This document shows, piece by piece, positions 34,080 through 43,993 of a DNA stretch of 64,000 bases. Within the stretch, counting starts at the first letter, position 1; every line of letters starts with the position of its first letter. Location of the stretch: positions 1-64,000 of the forward strand of contig NZ_JAILPX010000134.1 in assembly GCF_024699275.1 (NCBI RefSeq). The letters run 5' to 3'. The notes beneath the pieces are model-generated. The model did not search any database. It saw nothing but the letters and a program-made list of their open reading frames with translations, and had not been told where the DNA came from. Position numbers and translations under genes: made by a program. The stretch comes from Selenomonas sp. (lineage in GTDB: Bacteria; Bacillota_C; Negativicutes; Selenomonadales; Selenomonadaceae).

Positions 34080-35249
34080 ATGACGGAAATGGAACTAAAG
34101 TATGGCTGCAATCCCAATCAAAAACCCGCCCGGGTATTTTGCGACGGCGGTCTGCCCTTTACCGTACTGAACGGTAAACCTGGATATATCAACCTCTTAG
34201 ACGCGCTGAACAGCTGGCAGCTGGTGCAGGAACTCAAAGCAGCTACCGGACTTCCCGCCGCCGCCTCCTTCAAACATGTCAGCCCAGCGGGAGCCGCTGT
34301 TGCCGTCCCCCTTTCTGAAATCCTGCAAAAAACCTATTTTGTTGAGGGCGTAGAACTCAGCCCTGTTGCCACCGCCTACATCCGTGCGCGAGGCGCTGAC
34401 CGAATGTCCTCTTACGGCGATTTCGTCGCACTATCAGACGAATGTGATGCCCAAACGGCCAGCTTCCTAAAACGCGAAGTTTCCGATGGTATCATTGCGC
34501 CTTCTTACTCGGATGAGGCTCTGGAAATATTAAAATCCAAACGCAAAGGTACCTATCTGGTCATCCAGATGAACAAAGATTATAAACCCGCCCCGCTGGA
34601 ACAAAAGCAAGTATTTGGCATCACCTTTGAACAGCAGCGCAACAATATCCAGCTTACCGAAGAATGTCTTACCGAAATACCTACGGTCAATAAGAAAATA
34701 CCTGTCAGCGCCAAACGCGATTTATTGATTGCTCTAATCACCTTAAAATACACACAATCCAATTCTGTTTGTTATGCCAAGGATGGCCAGGCCATCGGTA
34801 TTGGTGCGGGACAGCAGTCCCGGGTACACTGTACTCGGTTGGCAGGCAATAAGGCTGATATCTGGTATCTGCGCCAATGTCCCAAGGTGATGAACCTGCC
34901 CTTCAAAGAAGATGTCCGCCGCCCGGACAGGGATAATGCCATCGATGTTTACGTGGGTGAAGAATCTGCCGATCTCTTGACCGATGGTAATTGGGAACAT
35001 CTTTTTACGACAAAGCCAGAACCATTGACACATGAAGAAAAACAGACATGGCTAGCTACTCAGACTGGTGTTTCTCTGGGGTCTGATGCCTTCTTCCCCT
35101 TTGGTGACAATATTGAACGTGCCCATAAAAGCGGCGTGTGCTTCATCGCCCAGGCCGGTGGTTCCATTCGTGATGATCATGTCATTGCCACCTGTGATAA
35201 ATACAATATCGCCATGGCTATGACCCATATTCGTTTATTCCATCATTAA
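34080..35249 (+). CDS. Stand-alone AICAR transformylase (PurH C-terminal domain type)
   Basis: 389 residues from the ATG at 34080 (GGAGGAG seven bases upstream). Corresponds to the formyltransferase half of PurH: LKYGCNPNQKPARVF, FKHVSPAGAAVA (Lys-His of the active site), TQSNSVCYAKDGQAIGIGAGQQSR, and DAFFPFGDNIERA. No IMP cyclohydrolase domain is present. It formylates AICAR with 10-formyltetrahydrofolate in purine synthesis. The ZTP riboswitch before it fits this role exactly because its ligand is the phosphorylated form of the enzyme's own substrate. Confidence 0.93.
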   Translation: MTEMELKYGCNPNQKPARVFCDGGLPFTVLNGKPGYINLLDALNSWQLVQELKAATGLPAAASFKHVSPAGAAVAVPLSEILQKTYFVEGVELSPVATAYIRARGADRMSSYGDFVALSDECDAQTASFLKREVSDGIIAPSYSDEALEILKSKRKGTYLVIQMNKDYKPAPLEQKQVFGITFEQQRNNIQLTEECLTEIPTVNKKIPVSAKRDLLIALITLKYTQSNSVCYAKDGQAIGIGAGQQSRVHCTRLAGNKADIWYLRQCPKVMNLPFKEDVRRPDRDNAIDVYVGEESADLLTDGNWEHLFTTKPEPLTHEEKQTWLATQTGVSLGSDAFFPFGDNIERAHKSGVCFIAQAGGSIRDDHVIATCDKYNIAMAMTHIRLFHH

Positions 35250-35288
35250 TTTGCTTCCCCCGTTCTTACATATACATACACACAGAAA

Positions 35289-35311
35289 ACCGCTGGCTCC
35301 ATGCCAGCGGT
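35289..35311. terminator. Bidirectional terminator
   Basis: 9-bp stem ACCGCTGGC/GCCAGCGGT, 5-base loop, T-run to the right and A-run to the left, between convergent genes. Confidence 0.9.
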
Positions 35312-35320
35312 TTTTTGTAC

Positions 35321-35989
35321 CTATAAGGAAATTCGCAACGTATCTTCCAATACATCGCGCACACTCTTACCCTTAAACCATTGTTTAACAGGATCTCTTT
35401 TCATATAATGCAATACACGATGATAAATCTCATCTTCTAAAGATCCGGATACAAGATTTTCCCAATTGCGCACACTATAAGGTCTTTCCTTTACAGCATT
35501 ATTGGGACGCCCTGTTACCTCAAGTTCACTGAGAAACTGAATCTGCTGTTTTTTTGGTCGCAGATAATAATGCTCCATAAAGTATTTTTGTGGATAGCTA
35601 TACTCCTCATCCGGTTCAGTTTTTACCAACCGAATCCAAACATCTAAGATTTCCTCATTTTCTGAATAGGGAATCTTCTTCCACTTAGCATTCTGGGTAT
35701 CCATATAATAGGCAAAACCATTATCTTCTAATAAAAGTATATACCGGTCCTTCTTCTTATCTGCCGACTGCTCATTTTGTTGCGTTTTCTGCTCTAATGC
35801 TCTACGCAAAGCGCCTTTATCTGAACTACCCGTACTCGAATTATTGCTATCCTCTTTTACCTTGATACTTTCTGCCTTTATCTCACTACTGCTATTCTTT
35901 TCAGATGCCTCTTCTGCCTGTACTATTCCTGGCATACATAAACATATTATTACAATAGCAGCCATCCACGAATTAAGCCAGCGCTTCAT
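35321..35989 (-). CDS. Secreted protein of unknown function
   Basis: 222 residues. Signal peptide about 1-25 (ends IVQA), then a Ser/Asn/Lys/Glu-rich low-complexity linker to about residue 80, then a folded domain opening with DRYILLLEDNGFAYYMDT and containing a Tyr-rich stretch (YSYPQKYFMEHYYLRP). No known family recognised. GAGGTGATAG ribosome site right before the ATG. The short gene desert between it and the next secreted protein holds no clear promoter. Probably periplasmic or surface-exposed. Confidence 0.75.
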   Translation of the reverse strand: MKRWLNSWMAAIVIICLCMPGIVQAEEASEKNSSSEIKAESIKVKEDSNNSSTGSSDKGALRRALEQKTQQNEQSADKKKDRYILLLEDNGFAYYMDTQNAKWKKIPYSENEEILDVWIRLVKTEPDEEYSYPQKYFMEHYYLRPKKQQIQFLSELEVTGRPNNAVKERPYSVRNWENLVSGSLEDEIYHRVLHYMKRDPVKQWFKGKSVRDVLEDTLRISL

Positions 35990-36183
35990 TCTATCACCTC
36001 TATTTCTATAAAAAAGTACCCTATTTTATTATTCTCCCTTTACTAAAATTATCCTTTTATCAAAGCATATGAAAAAAATCAGCAAAGTCTTATCCTCTGC
36101 TAAATTCAATAAAGGTCCAATTATAAATATTCCTCAACAGAAATTAGCAGCAATTACTACGCTCTCATCTGATAAAAATATTT

Positions 36184-37137
36184 TTATGACTTCTTTGCCG
36201 CATCAGACACGCCCTTTTGAATATCCTTCATATTCATCATGTCTTCTGCTGACTTACGAACTTCCTCTGGAACAGTCAAATTTATATTCTGTTTGACGCC
36301 CAAATAGGTCATATAGAATTTCAATTCACTGAAATACCCCAGCGATTCCATCATGGCCCGTTCTTCATCGTTAAGCTTGATTTTCCCCGCTGCCATTTCA
36401 TTGAGAATATGTTGCGCATACCCTCGAATAAACGGTGTCAAATCCACACTGACCGTTATGGTCTGGTGTGTTGTCTTATCCACGACCCAATCCACGGTTA
36501 ACTCAGTACCCATAAGGCCTTGTGCCATTTCCGCGTAAGCTTCCTGCTGGGCTTGTCTTTTCTCGGATGAACGTTTTCCCTTGGATTCATCTAAATATTT
36601 ATTTGTCACCTGCAGCATTTTGCCCACATCCATAACAATTCGCAGGCCCTGCATTTTATCCGTATCATGTTCCAGGGAAACCCTCTTTATGGCCTGCATG
36701 CTGTCATTAAACAAATCCACTGTGCCATTATTCCAGGAAGCAATTAACTCCGGTGAAACTCCTGGCAGCGACATCTTGCTCCAGGTATTTTCTCTTTGAA
36801 TGTAAAGGATTAGCAGATTATCCCGTTGCTCTACATAAAAAGGAATATCCTCATGACTGGTTGCATTCGTTTTCTGGTCTGTAAAATCCCAACTCATTTC
36901 CCCATGCCAGTGCATACTGCCATTTCTTAGCACCTGACCATCGGCATTCAATTCCCAATGATAGTTAGGTCCGAACAAGTCAATATTGGTATTTGCCGCC
37001 CGGTCATCATGGAGTCTTGCCATATAAGCATCCCGATACACAGTCATAGCCGTCTGTTGATCGTCGGCAGCATATGCAGAACTTCCTCCCCATAGTAAAA
37101 CACTACACCCCACTGCGGCAATAATTTTCTTCCACAT
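36184..37137 (-). CDS. Secreted protein of unknown function, LolA/LppX-like by look
   Basis: 317 residues from the ATG at 37137 (GAGGTG seven bases upstream; a start seven codons earlier has no site). Signal peptide about 1-24 (SSAYA). The mature protein alternates beta-strand stretches ending in bulky residues (MHWHGEMSWDF, DNLLILYIQRENTW) with amphipathic helices, reminiscent of lipid-binding LolA/LppX-like or DUF6612-type domains, but this is a loose impression. The C terminus carries a charged helix. Possibly handled with the neighbouring secreted protein at 35321-35989. Confidence 0.7.
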   Translation of the reverse strand: MWKKIIAAVGCSVLLWGGSSAYAADDQQTAMTVYRDAYMARLHDDRAANTNIDLFGPNYHWELNADGQVLRNGSMHWHGEMSWDFTDQKTNATSHEDIPFYVEQRDNLLILYIQRENTWSKMSLPGVSPELIASWNNGTVDLFNDSMQAIKRVSLEHDTDKMQGLRIVMDVGKMLQVTNKYLDESKGKRSSEKRQAQQEAYAEMAQGLMGTELTVDWVVDKTTHQTITVSVDLTPFIRGYAQHILNEMAAGKIKLNDEERAMMESLGYFSELKFYMTYLGVKQNINLTVPEEVRKSAEDMMNMKDIQKGVSDAAKKS

Positions 37138-37214
37138 GTACGTACACCTCTTTCGCAAAATGCCTATACCCCTATCGCCCTATTCGCTTTGCCAAAAGAA
37201 AAATCCTGCCTCAT

Positions 37215-37247
37215 AAAAAGAAGAGCCTCCTTTCGGAAAAGCTCTTC
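37215..37247 (-). terminator. Terminator after rsmG
   Basis: 7-bp stem GAAGAGC/GCTCTTC at 37220-37247 followed on the minus strand by TTTTT. A second stem-loop (37274-37314) stands between it and the rsmG stop. Confidence 0.75.
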
Positions 37248-37316
37248 GCTACAAGATTATAACACCCGTTTAGAAATGTTCTCCCTCTCCGGTGAGGTGG
37301 AGACATTTTTACAGCA

Positions 37317-38033
37317 TTATAGGATTGGATTCTTGGCCGGTGTTCCCGCCTTACGCGGATAAGCCTTAGGGGTCAGCATAGTCTTCGTAATACAAATAAC
37401 CGCCCGTTTATCGTCAAGTCCCGGCAGCTTTACCGGTCGTATCTCCACCTTGCTGCCCCCCAGTAGCTTGATGGCTTTAGCCGCCTCATTGGTTTCATCT
37501 TGATACTGCAGCCCTTTCAATGCGACAAAATGACCGCCTTTTTTAACAAAGGGCAAGCAGTATTCACAGAGAATCGGCAGCCTTGCTACAGCACGAGATA
37601 CGGCTATATCAAAGGACTCCCGATATTTTTTATTGCGGGCGCCTTCTTCAGCCCGAGCATGGATACATTCTACCCCGGTAAGTCCCAGCTCATCCACCAC
37701 CGTCTGCAGGAATCTGATACGCTTATTGAGGGAATCCATTAAGGTCAGTTTGATTTTGGGGCAGAAAATCTTTAATGGCAGACCAGGAAACCCTGCCCCT
37801 GTACCCACATCAATGACTGTAGTGCCATCCGTAAAAAGGGCTGCATCATAAGCAGTAATACTGTCAATCATATGTTTGATGGCCACTTCCCCCGGCTCCG
37901 TAATAGCCGTAAGATTAATCTTTTCATTCCATCCCACCAATAGTTCAAAATAACGATTAAACTGGTCTATCTGCTTTGCGCTAAGTTCAAGCCCATATTC
38001 TGCAGCTGCGTGCTGTAATGCGTCCTTAAACAT
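37317..38033 (-). CDS. rsmG: 16S rRNA m7G527 methyltransferase
   Basis: 238 residues from the ATG at 38033, preceded by GAGGAG at seven bases and overlapping the mnmG stop by eight bases. Class I SAM fold with [17 protein letters not shown] (SAM loop), [13 protein letters not shown] and [13 protein letters not shown]. It methylates G527 of 16S rRNA; loss gives streptomycin resistance in other bacteria. The C terminus has a basic Pro/Lys/Arg tail ([14 protein letters not shown]) usual in Firmicute homologues. Last gene of mnmE-mnmG-rsmG. Confidence 0.96.
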   Translation of the reverse strand: MFKDALQHAAAEYGLELSAKQIDQFNRYFELLVGWNEKINLTAITEPGEVAIKHMIDSITAYDAALFTDGTTVIDVGTGAGFPGLPLKIFCPKIKLTLMDSLNKRIRFLQTVVDELGLTGVECIHARAEEGARNKKYRESFDIAVSRAVARLPILCEYCLPFVKKGGHFVALKGLQYQDETNEAAKAIKLLGGSKVEIRPVKLPGLDDKRAVICITKTMLTPKAYPRKAGTPAKNPIL

Positions 38034-39933
38034 CTGTCCTCTCCTCATTCGCCCTAATGCGCTGTTGTTGCTCCAACCAGATAAGCAGTACAGAAATATC
38101 TGCCGGCGAAACGCCGCTGATACGACTGGCCTGTCCCACAGAACGGGGACGAATGGCTTTTAGCTTCTCCCGTCCCTCATCACGCAGGCTGGGCACCTCA
38201 TCATAGTCCAGATTATCCGGCAGTAGTTTTTCTTCCAATTTTTCCATTCGCTCTACCTGATCCAGCTGTTTTTTGATATAACCTTCATAGGTAATGGTAA
38301 TTTCCACCTGTTGTTTTACTTCAGCATCCAGATTCGGCAAATCAAATAACTCTGCCAGCATGTCGTAATTCACAGCCGGACGGCGCAGCAAATCATAGAA
38401 ACTCGTCGCATTGCGGACAGGCTCAATCCCTGCCGATAATAATTTATCGGTGATTTCCTTAGTCGGATTAATGCTGTTCGCCCGCAGATAGTTCAAAGCA
38501 TCCTGAATGGCAGCCTGTTTAGCCGTAAATCTAGCCCAGCGGTCATCTTTGACCAGACCGACCTTGCGCCCTAAAGGCGTCAGACGCTGATCCGCATTAT
38601 CCTGCCGCAGGAGCAGACGATATTCAGCCCGGCTGGTCATGATGCGATAAGGTTCATTGGTTCCTTTAGTTACCAGGTCATCAATCAATACACCAATATA
38701 GGCTTCACTCCGCTTGAGCACCAAAGGTTCCTTCCCCTTTAAAAGCATAGCTGCATTGATGCCGGCAATAATGCCCTGAGCGGCGGCCTCCTCATAGCCA
38801 GACGTACCATTTGCCTGCCCTGCAGAGAAAAATCCGTGGATATTCTTGAATTCCAGGGTGGGTTTCAACTGGGTAGGATCTATACAGTCGTACTCGATGG
38901 CATAACCCGCCCGCATTACCTTGGCGTGTTCAAGGCCTGGAATCGTACGCAAAAAATCCAGCTGTACATCCATGGGCATCGAAGTGGACATCCCCTGTAC
39001 ATAAACTTCATTGGTATGCCGTCCTTCCGGTTCCAGGAATAACTGATGACGTTCCTTATCCGGGAAACGCAGGATTTTTGTTTCAATAGAAGGACAATAG
39101 CGGGGACCAATGCCTTCAATGATACCATTAGCCATAGGTGCACGTTCCATATTATCCCGCAGAATCTTATGGGTTGCCTCATTGGTATACGTCAGATAAC
39201 AGGGAATTTGTTCGCGGGTCACTTCATCACTCATAAAGGAAAAATTGCGGCATTCCGTATCCCCAGGCTGGATTTCCATTTTGCTGTAATCCAGTGTGCG
39301 AGCATCTACACGAGCAGGAGTCCCTGTCTTAAACCGCATCAATTTCACGCCCACATCCCTTAGGGAATCCGAAAATTTCATGGCCGCTCTCTGACCTGCC
39401 GGCCCCCCCTCATAGGTATGTTCACCAATGATTATCCGTCCCTTAAGATATGTCCCCGTAGCCATGATGACCGCCTTGGCCCGATAGATTTCTCCCGTTT
39501 CCGACTGTACGCCAGTAACCTGACCAGATTCCACCAAAAGTTTATCGATTAGCAGCTGCTTAACATCCAGATTATCTGTCTGTTCACAGGTTTCCTTCAT
39601 GGTGAACTGATACAGCTTCTTATCCGCCTGAGCACGCAAAGCATGTACAGCTGGCCCTTTTCCAGTATTGAGCATCCGAAACTGAATGCAGGTTTTATCT
39701 GCATTCACACCCATTTCACCGCCCAGTGCATCCAATTCCCGTACCAGATGACCTTTAGCCGGGCCACCCACAGATGGATTACAGGGCATCATAGCAATAT
39801 TATCCATGGAAAGAGTAGTGAGCAGTGTAGTGCAGCCAATCCTGGCTGCTGCCAACGCTGCCTCAACACCCGCATGACCTGCGCCCACGACAATTACATC
39901 ATATGAACCAGCAACAAACACATTTTTATCCAT
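38026..39933 (-). CDS. mnmG: tRNA uridine-5-carboxymethylaminomethyl modification enzyme MnmG
   Basis: 635 residues from the ATG at 39933 (GGTAAGG upstream). FAD-binding [17 protein letters not shown] near residue 15, [22 protein letters not shown], the paired-cysteine region ([11 protein letters not shown]), [18 protein letters not shown] and the C-terminal helical domain. Acts with MnmE to modify U34 of tRNAs reading two-codon boxes. Follows mnmE by 13 bases and overlaps rsmG. Confidence 0.97.
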   Translation of the reverse strand: MDKNVFVAGSYDVIVVGAGHAGVEAALAAARIGCTTLLTTLSMDNIAMMPCNPSVGGPAKGHLVRELDALGGEMGVNADKTCIQFRMLNTGKGPAVHALRAQADKKLYQFTMKETCEQTDNLDVKQLLIDKLLVESGQVTGVQSETGEIYRAKAVIMATGTYLKGRIIIGEHTYEGGPAGQRAAMKFSDSLRDVGVKLMRFKTGTPARVDARTLDYSKMEIQPGDTECRNFSFMSDEVTREQIPCYLTYTNEATHKILRDNMERAPMANGIIEGIGPRYCPSIETKILRFPDKERHQLFLEPEGRHTNEVYVQGMSTSMPMDVQLDFLRTIPGLEHAKVMRAGYAIEYDCIDPTQLKPTLEFKNIHGFFSAGQANGTSGYEEAAAQGIIAGINAAMLLKGKEPLVLKRSEAYIGVLIDDLVTKGTNEPYRIMTSRAEYRLLLRQDNADQRLTPLGRKVGLVKDDRWARFTAKQAAIQDALNYLRANSINPTKEITDKLLSAGIEPVRNATSFYDLLRRPAVNYDMLAELFDLPNLDAEVKQQVEITITYEGYIKKQLDQVERMEKLEEKLLPDNLDYDEVPSLRDEGREKLKAIRPRSVGQASRISGVSPADISVLLIWLEQQQRIRANEERTDV

Positions 39934-39946
39934 TTTCCTTACCTTC

Positions 39947-41323
39947 TTATTTACCAATACAGAACTTCGAGAAAATCTCATCAATTATATCTTCGCCCAC
40001 GGTATCACCTGTAATTTCCCCCAGCTTTTCCCAAGCAGAACGCAGGTCAATGGAAATAAAATCCAGCCCCAGGCCAGCCTCGATAGTATTGAGCGCCTCT
40101 TCCAGATGGTTATCTGCCTGCCTTAATAGCTCAGCCTGCCGTTCATCACGGACAAAACTGCCTTCATCGCAGGCTACTTTCCCCCCATAAACCTTATCCT
40201 GAATCGCTTGTGCCAGCTTATCCAGACCACTGCTGTTCTTGGTGGAAATTTCGATAACGGGTAAATGCACCTTTTCTGCTAAATCCTTAGCCCTGACCAC
40301 GGACTGCAAATCGCTCTTATTGAGCAGAAGAAGTGCATTCTGACCATTCAGCAAAGACAAGATTTCTGCATCTTCAGCGTCTAAAGGCCGGGAACCATCA
40401 AATAAAGCCAAGACCAAGGCTGCGTCACAAATCATCTGACGAGCCTTTTCCACACCGATCCGCTCCACCACGTCTTTGGTCGCGCGGATACCAGCTGTAT
40501 CGATAATCCGTAAGAGCACACCACCAACATTCGCATATTCTTCAATAGAGTCCCGGGTTGTCCCCGGAATATCTGTGACAATGGCCCGCTCTTCCTGTAA
40601 CAAAGCATTAAGGAGACTCGACTTGCCTACATTAGGTTTTCCCACAATAGCCGTCATCAAGCCGTCACGAAGAATTCTCCCCGTCCCCGCCGTTTTTAAC
40701 AGGACAGCAATATTGTTTCTTATATCAACCACTTTTCCTGCTACATTTTCCGTTACCACATCATCCACTTCATCTTCGGGAAAATCAATAGCAGCTTCCA
40801 GATGGGCTATCTGGCCTAAAATTTCCTGCCGGTAATGCTTAATCTGTTGCGAAAATTGACCACTCAAATGACCAGCCGCCATTTTCAGCGAACGGTCTGT
40901 TTTCGCCGTGATGATGTCCATAACCGCCTGTGCCTGAGATAAGTCCAAGCGGCCATTCAAAAAAGCCCGTTTCGTGAATTCACCACCTTCTGCCGGCCTA
41001 GCACCGTACCGATAGGTCAAAGCCAGGGTTTTACGTAAAGGCATAATACCGCCATGACACTGAAACTCAACTACATCTTCCCGCGTATAGGAATGGGGGG
41101 CTTTCATAATCAAAGCCAGGGCTTCATCTACAATCTGCTTTTCTTCATCTATAATGTTTCCATAGACAGCCCGATGACTCTCATATTCGTTCAAACTTTT
41201 CCCACTAACAGGCCGAAACATCCTCGTGGCAATCGTTATAGCCTGCTGTCCGCTCAAACGGATTATGCCAATGCCACCTTCCCCCTGGGCAGTGGCAATG
41301 GCACTAATGGTATCTCCCTGCAT
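39947..41323 (-). CDS. mnmE: tRNA modification GTPase MnmE
   Basis: 458 residues from the ATG at 41323 (AGGTGAAATT upstream); an ATG eight codons earlier has no site. N-terminal folate-binding domain ([21 protein letters not shown]), G domain with [26 protein letters not shown], the NKSD motif (LLLNKSDL), and the invariant C-terminal FCIGK cysteine. Partner of MnmG. Starts the mnmE-mnmG-rsmG unit after the jag terminator. Confidence 0.97.
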   Translation of the reverse strand: MQGDTISAIATAQGEGGIGIIRLSGQQAITIATRMFRPVSGKSLNEYESHRAVYGNIIDEEKQIVDEALALIMKAPHSYTREDVVEFQCHGGIMPLRKTLALTYRYGARPAEGGEFTKRAFLNGRLDLSQAQAVMDIITAKTDRSLKMAAGHLSGQFSQQIKHYRQEILGQIAHLEAAIDFPEDEVDDVVTENVAGKVVDIRNNIAVLLKTAGTGRILRDGLMTAIVGKPNVGKSSLLNALLQEERAIVTDIPGTTRDSIEEYANVGGVLLRIIDTAGIRATKDVVERIGVEKARQMICDAALVLALFDGSRPLDAEDAEILSLLNGQNALLLLNKSDLQSVVRAKDLAEKVHLPVIEISTKNSSGLDKLAQAIQDKVYGGKVACDEGSFVRDERQAELLRQADNHLEEALNTIEAGLGLDFISIDLRSAWEKLGEITGDTVGEDIIDEIFSKFCIGK

Positions 41324-41351
41324 AATTTCACCTGCTTTATCATACATAGTA

Positions 41352-41383
41352 AAAGGGCAGCCTCAATAATGAGACAGCCCTTT
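41352..41383 (-). terminator. Terminator after jag
   Basis: 14-bp stem with one mismatch and one G-U pair (41352-41365 with 41370-41383), then TTTTAC on the minus strand. Lies between jag and mnmE. Confidence 0.75.
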
Positions 41384-41404
41384 CACAGCTCTCTTAGCTA
41401 ACAC

Positions 41405-42217
41405 TTATTCTTCGTTGTAACGATTCTGAAGACAATCATTGCTTTCGTAGTTTCTGCGGCGACGGCGGCGGCGGGGCACAATCACCACATAACGACGAGG
41501 TTCTTCCCCGGCGCTATAAGTACTTACCCGACGATTATCCTGCAATGCCATATGGATAATCTTACGTTCGTGGCGATTCATCGGTTCAAGATGAACTTCT
41601 TCGCCAATACGACAAGCTTTTTCCGCCAAATGATCAGCTAACCGCATCAAAGTTTCTTCCCGCCGTGCACGATAACCTTCGATGTCGATGATAATACGGA
41701 CACGGCCTTCAGCCACGCCGCGATTAGCAGTCAGGTTGACCAAATACTGCAAAGAATCCAAGGTCTGACCATGCTTGCCGATTAAGATACCTAAATCCTC
41801 ACCTTCCAGATTGAACGTAACCGCATCTTCACCATCCTGCTGCTGCCAGTTCACTTCAATATTCATTGCCGCAAAGACATCCCGCAAGAACCGCTCAGCC
41901 CGCAAAACCTGTTCTGCTGCGGAAACAGTCGACCCGCTGTATTCGTTCTGTCGGCTATTTATATCTTTTGCAGCGGTTTCCTCATCATTCTGTTGTGATC
42001 CTGCAACACCACAAGCCGATACCTCTGCAGGTACCGCTGACTCTTTCTTTGTAACTTTTATCTTGGCCGGCTTTACACCAAACAAGCCTAAAAAGCCTTT
42101 GGAGGGCACTGCCAGTACCTCATAGTCCACATCATTTTCACTGCAGCCTAACTGTCTTACAGCAGAAGCCAACGCTTCTGTCACGGTCTTGCCCGTTACT
42201 TCAACTACCTGTGCCAT
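41405..42217 (-). CDS. jag: Jag/KhpB RNA-binding protein
   Basis: 270 residues. Jag-N domain (1-50: VEVTGKTVTEALASAVRQLG ... GFLGLFGVKPAKI), variable linker, KH domain (about 115-190: GILIGKHGQTLDSLQYLVN), R3H domain (about 195-255: LEPMNRHERKIIHMAL), and an Arg-rich tail (PRRRRRRRN). Known as SpoIIIJ-associated protein, EloR or KhpB; it binds small RNAs and affects cell elongation in other Firmicutes. Its start overlaps the yidC stop by one base (TAATG). Confidence 0.94.
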   Translation of the reverse strand: MAQVVEVTGKTVTEALASAVRQLGCSENDVDYEVLAVPSKGFLGLFGVKPAKIKVTKKESAVPAEVSACGVAGSQQNDEETAAKDINSRQNEYSGSTVSAAEQVLRAERFLRDVFAAMNIEVNWQQQDGEDAVTFNLEGEDLGILIGKHGQTLDSLQYLVNLTANRGVAEGRVRIIIDIEGYRARREETLMRLADHLAEKACRIGEEVHLEPMNRHERKIIHMALQDNRRVSTYSAGEEPRRYVVIVPRRRRRRRNYESNDCLQNRYNEE

Positions 42218-42891
42218 TAGGCAGCCTCCTTTTTGGTTGCGGTATCCTCACCACGATACATCCACCACTGCTGAACAATCTGTACCACGTTCATGGTTAC
42301 CCAGTAAAGCACCAGACCGGATGGGAAATTGATGCTGATCCAGCCGATAAACAACGGCATAATAAACATCATCATCTTCATCTGCGGATTGGATTCCGTC
42401 GTTGTCATCTTCTGCTGCAGGAAGGTGGTCAGCGCCGATAATACCGGCAGGATATACAGCGGATCCGGCTCAGACATGCTGGTCATCCAAAGGAAATAGG
42501 CGGATTCCGGCGTCGGATAACTGAAATTGTACAGGGAGTAATACATGCCCATAAGAATTGGCATTTGGATAAGCAACGGCAGACAACCAGCCAATGGATT
42601 TACACCGGCGTCTTTATAAAGAGCACCGATTTTCTGCTGCATCATCTGAGGATTATCCTTATACTTTTCCTGAATCTTCTTCATTTTCGGCGACAATTCC
42701 TGCATAGCCTTCATGGATTTAACCTGCTTAACGGTCAATGGATAAAGCGCCATTTTCACAATAATTGTCAATAAAATAATTGCCCACCCATAACTGGCAA
42801 AACCTGCTGCACTGGTTATGGCAAACAGACTCTCCAAGACAAAGCGCAACAAACCTTCAATGGGAGCAAACAGCGTGCTAAAAAATTCCAA
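42217..42891 (-). CDS. yidC: Membrane protein insertase YidC (Oxa1/SpoIIIJ type)
   Basis: 224 residues, the short Gram-positive-type form without the large periplasmic domain of E. coli YidC, and without a lipoprotein signal. Five membrane segments; conserved Arg-free variant of the hydrophilic groove, KMALYPLTVKQVKSMKAMQ, NPLAGCLPLLIQMPILMGMY, and PSGLVLYWVTMN near the end. Inserts membrane proteins with or without SecYEG. Neighbours rnpA-yidD upstream and jag downstream are the classical context. That a likely diderm has the short form is typical of Negativicutes as far as I know. Confidence 0.94.
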   Translation of the reverse strand: MEFFSTLFAPIEGLLRFVLESLFAITSAAGFASYGWAIILLTIIVKMALYPLTVKQVKSMKAMQELSPKMKKIQEKYKDNPQMMQQKIGALYKDAGVNPLAGCLPLLIQMPILMGMYYSLYNFSYPTPESAYFLWMTSMSEPDPLYILPVLSALTTFLQQKMTTTESNPQMKMMMFIMPLFIGWISINFPSGLVLYWVTMNVVQIVQQWWMYRGEDTATKKEAA

Positions 42892-42925
42892 ACCATCACG
42901 TCCTAATCTATAAACCTATAATCTT

Positions 42926-43135
42926 TTATGGCACAGGGTCATAACCGCCTTCATGGAATGGATGACAACGCAGGATGCGCTTTAACGCCAACCAACAACC
43001 TCGACGGCCCCCATATTTTTCAATTGCAATGCGCGCATATTCCGAACAGGTGGGAATATAGCGGCAAGTAGGTGGTTTCAAGGGGGAAATCAAATTTTGA
43101 TATCCCCAGATCAGCATGAGCAAAATTCTTTTCAT
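42926..43135 (-). CDS. yidD: Membrane protein insertion efficiency factor YidD
   Basis: 69 residues from the ATG at 43135, overlapping the rnpA stop (ATGA). Amphipathic N terminus ([13 protein letters not shown]), cysteines in [14 protein letters not shown], and the terminal [12 protein letters not shown] signature. Helps YidC-dependent insertion. The AGGG eight bases upstream supports this start; a longer frame inside rnpA does not. Confidence 0.95.
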   Translation of the reverse strand: MKRILLMLIWGYQNLISPLKPPTCRYIPTCSEYARIAIEKYGGRRGCWLALKRILRCHPFHEGGYDPVP

Positions 43136-43476
43136 AAGAAAATCCCTGCCTTTTTTCCCAGAGCGAGAAAACTTTTTTCCACAGCCGAACACTTTGCATC
43201 AAGCATGGCCTGGCGCCCTACCATCAACAGGGCAATACCTGGCCGTATTTCCTGTTGATGCAGACGATACGACTCTCTCAGCAGTCTCTTCACCCGATTG
43301 CGTTTTACAGCACACCCCAACTTCTTACCAGCCGCAAAACCTACTTTTCCTGCCAGTTCTTCAGTCTCGAACACATAGAGAACGAAGTAGCGGTTAGCCA
43401 TGGACTTTCCCTTGCGGTATACCCGCTGAAAGTCATTACGGCGCTTAAGCATGCGCCGCCTCGGTAATTCAAACAT
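43132..43476 (-). CDS. rnpA: Ribonuclease P protein component
   Basis: 114 residues from the ATG at 43476 (GGTGA eight bases upstream), full length. [18 protein letters not shown] at the N terminus and the RNR motif in [15 protein letters not shown]. Binds the RNase P RNA to cut tRNA 5' leaders. A terminator-like hairpin lies between it and rpmH, so it may be expressed at lower level than the ribosomal protein. Confidence 0.95.
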   Translation of the reverse strand: MFELPRRRMLKRRNDFQRVYRKGKSMANRYFVLYVFETEELAGKVGFAAGKKLGCAVKRNRVKRLLRESYRLHQQEIRPGIALLMVGRQAMLDAKCSAVEKSFLALGKKAGIFL

Positions 43477-43525
43477 ACCCAAATTCACCAAAATCTATCT
43501 AAAAACTAAACGTTATTAATCAAAG

Positions 43526-43552
43526 AAAAAGGTCACTAAACAAAGTGACCTT
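43526..43552 (-). terminator. Terminator-like hairpin between rpmH and rnpA
   Basis: 9-bp stem AAGGTCACT/AGTGACCTT with a 7-base loop followed on the minus strand by TTTCTTTG. Probably a partial terminator that lowers rnpA relative to rpmH. Confidence 0.75.
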
Positions 43553-43562
43553 ACTTTACAAT

Positions 43563-43697
43563 TTATGCCGAAAGCTTCTTTCTGCCGCGCTGACGTCTTC
43601 TCTTCAAAACGAGACGACCGCCCTTCGTCTTCATGCGCTCACGGAAGCCATGAGTCTTCTTTCTCCAGTGATTGTTCGGCTGAAAAGTCATTTTCAT
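43563..43697 (-). CDS. rpmH: 50S ribosomal protein L34
   Basis: 44 residues, [20 protein letters not shown] at the start, then an Arg/Lys-rich remainder ending RGRKKLSA; exactly the L34 pattern. GGAGG ten bases before the ATG at 43697. First gene of the leftward operon from the origin, behind a perfect-consensus promoter. Confidence 0.97.
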   Translation of the reverse strand: MKMTFQPNNHWRKKTHGFRERMKTKGGRLVLKRRRQRGRKKLSA

Positions 43698-43793
43698 TCG
43701 GTATACACCTCCTTAAACTGGTATTATTCTGATTTCAGAAATTCATTGTCATGTCTTAGTAGAACGTCATCCTCACACTAAGAATCACTATGA

Positions 43794-43822
43794 ATTATAG
43801 CTTAAGCCTTAGGCAGTGTCAA
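43794..43822 (-). promoter_or_regulatory. rpmH promoter (perfect consensus)
   Basis: Minus strand: TTGACA (43817-43822), 17-base spacer, TATAAT (43794-43799). Leader about 95 bases. Confidence 0.92.
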
Positions 43823-43896
43823 TATAATTCCCTTGCTTTTTTCGCCTCCATCTGTGGATAATTTCGCAAAATATCCCGCTATCCACAGAAAAACTG

Positions 43897-43925
43897 TTGA
43901 TAACTCAGTTCGATTTTGGTAAGAT
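43897..43925 (+). promoter_or_regulatory. dnaA promoter
   Basis: -35 TTGATA (43897-43902), 17-base spacer, -10 TAAGAT (43920-43925). The -35 is part of a DnaA-box variant. Confidence 0.8.
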
Positions 43926-43967
43926 ATTGTTGGTAATTTTGCGGAAAACTTCACAAGTACTGATTTT

Positions 43968-43993
43968 CGGGAGGATTCAACTCCCGCATTTTT
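43968..43993 (+). terminator. Terminator-like hairpin in the dnaA leader
   Basis: Stem CGGGAG/CTCCCG with a 7-base loop, then CATTTTTAT, 40 bases after the expected transcription start and 130 bases before the dnaA start. Possible attenuator. Confidence 0.5.

Noticed and set aside
33968..34177. Open frame across the ZTP riboswitch
   Set aside because: It lies inside a recognised structured RNA and conflicts with the transformylase start.
36000..36183. Possible terminator or small RNA between the two secreted-protein genes
   Set aside because: Only a 7-bp repeat (CTGCTAA/TTAGCAG) with a 40-base loop; no promoter or T-run.
43020..43202. Alternative frame overlapping yidD and rnpA
   Set aside because: Shadow of two well-conserved genes in other frames.
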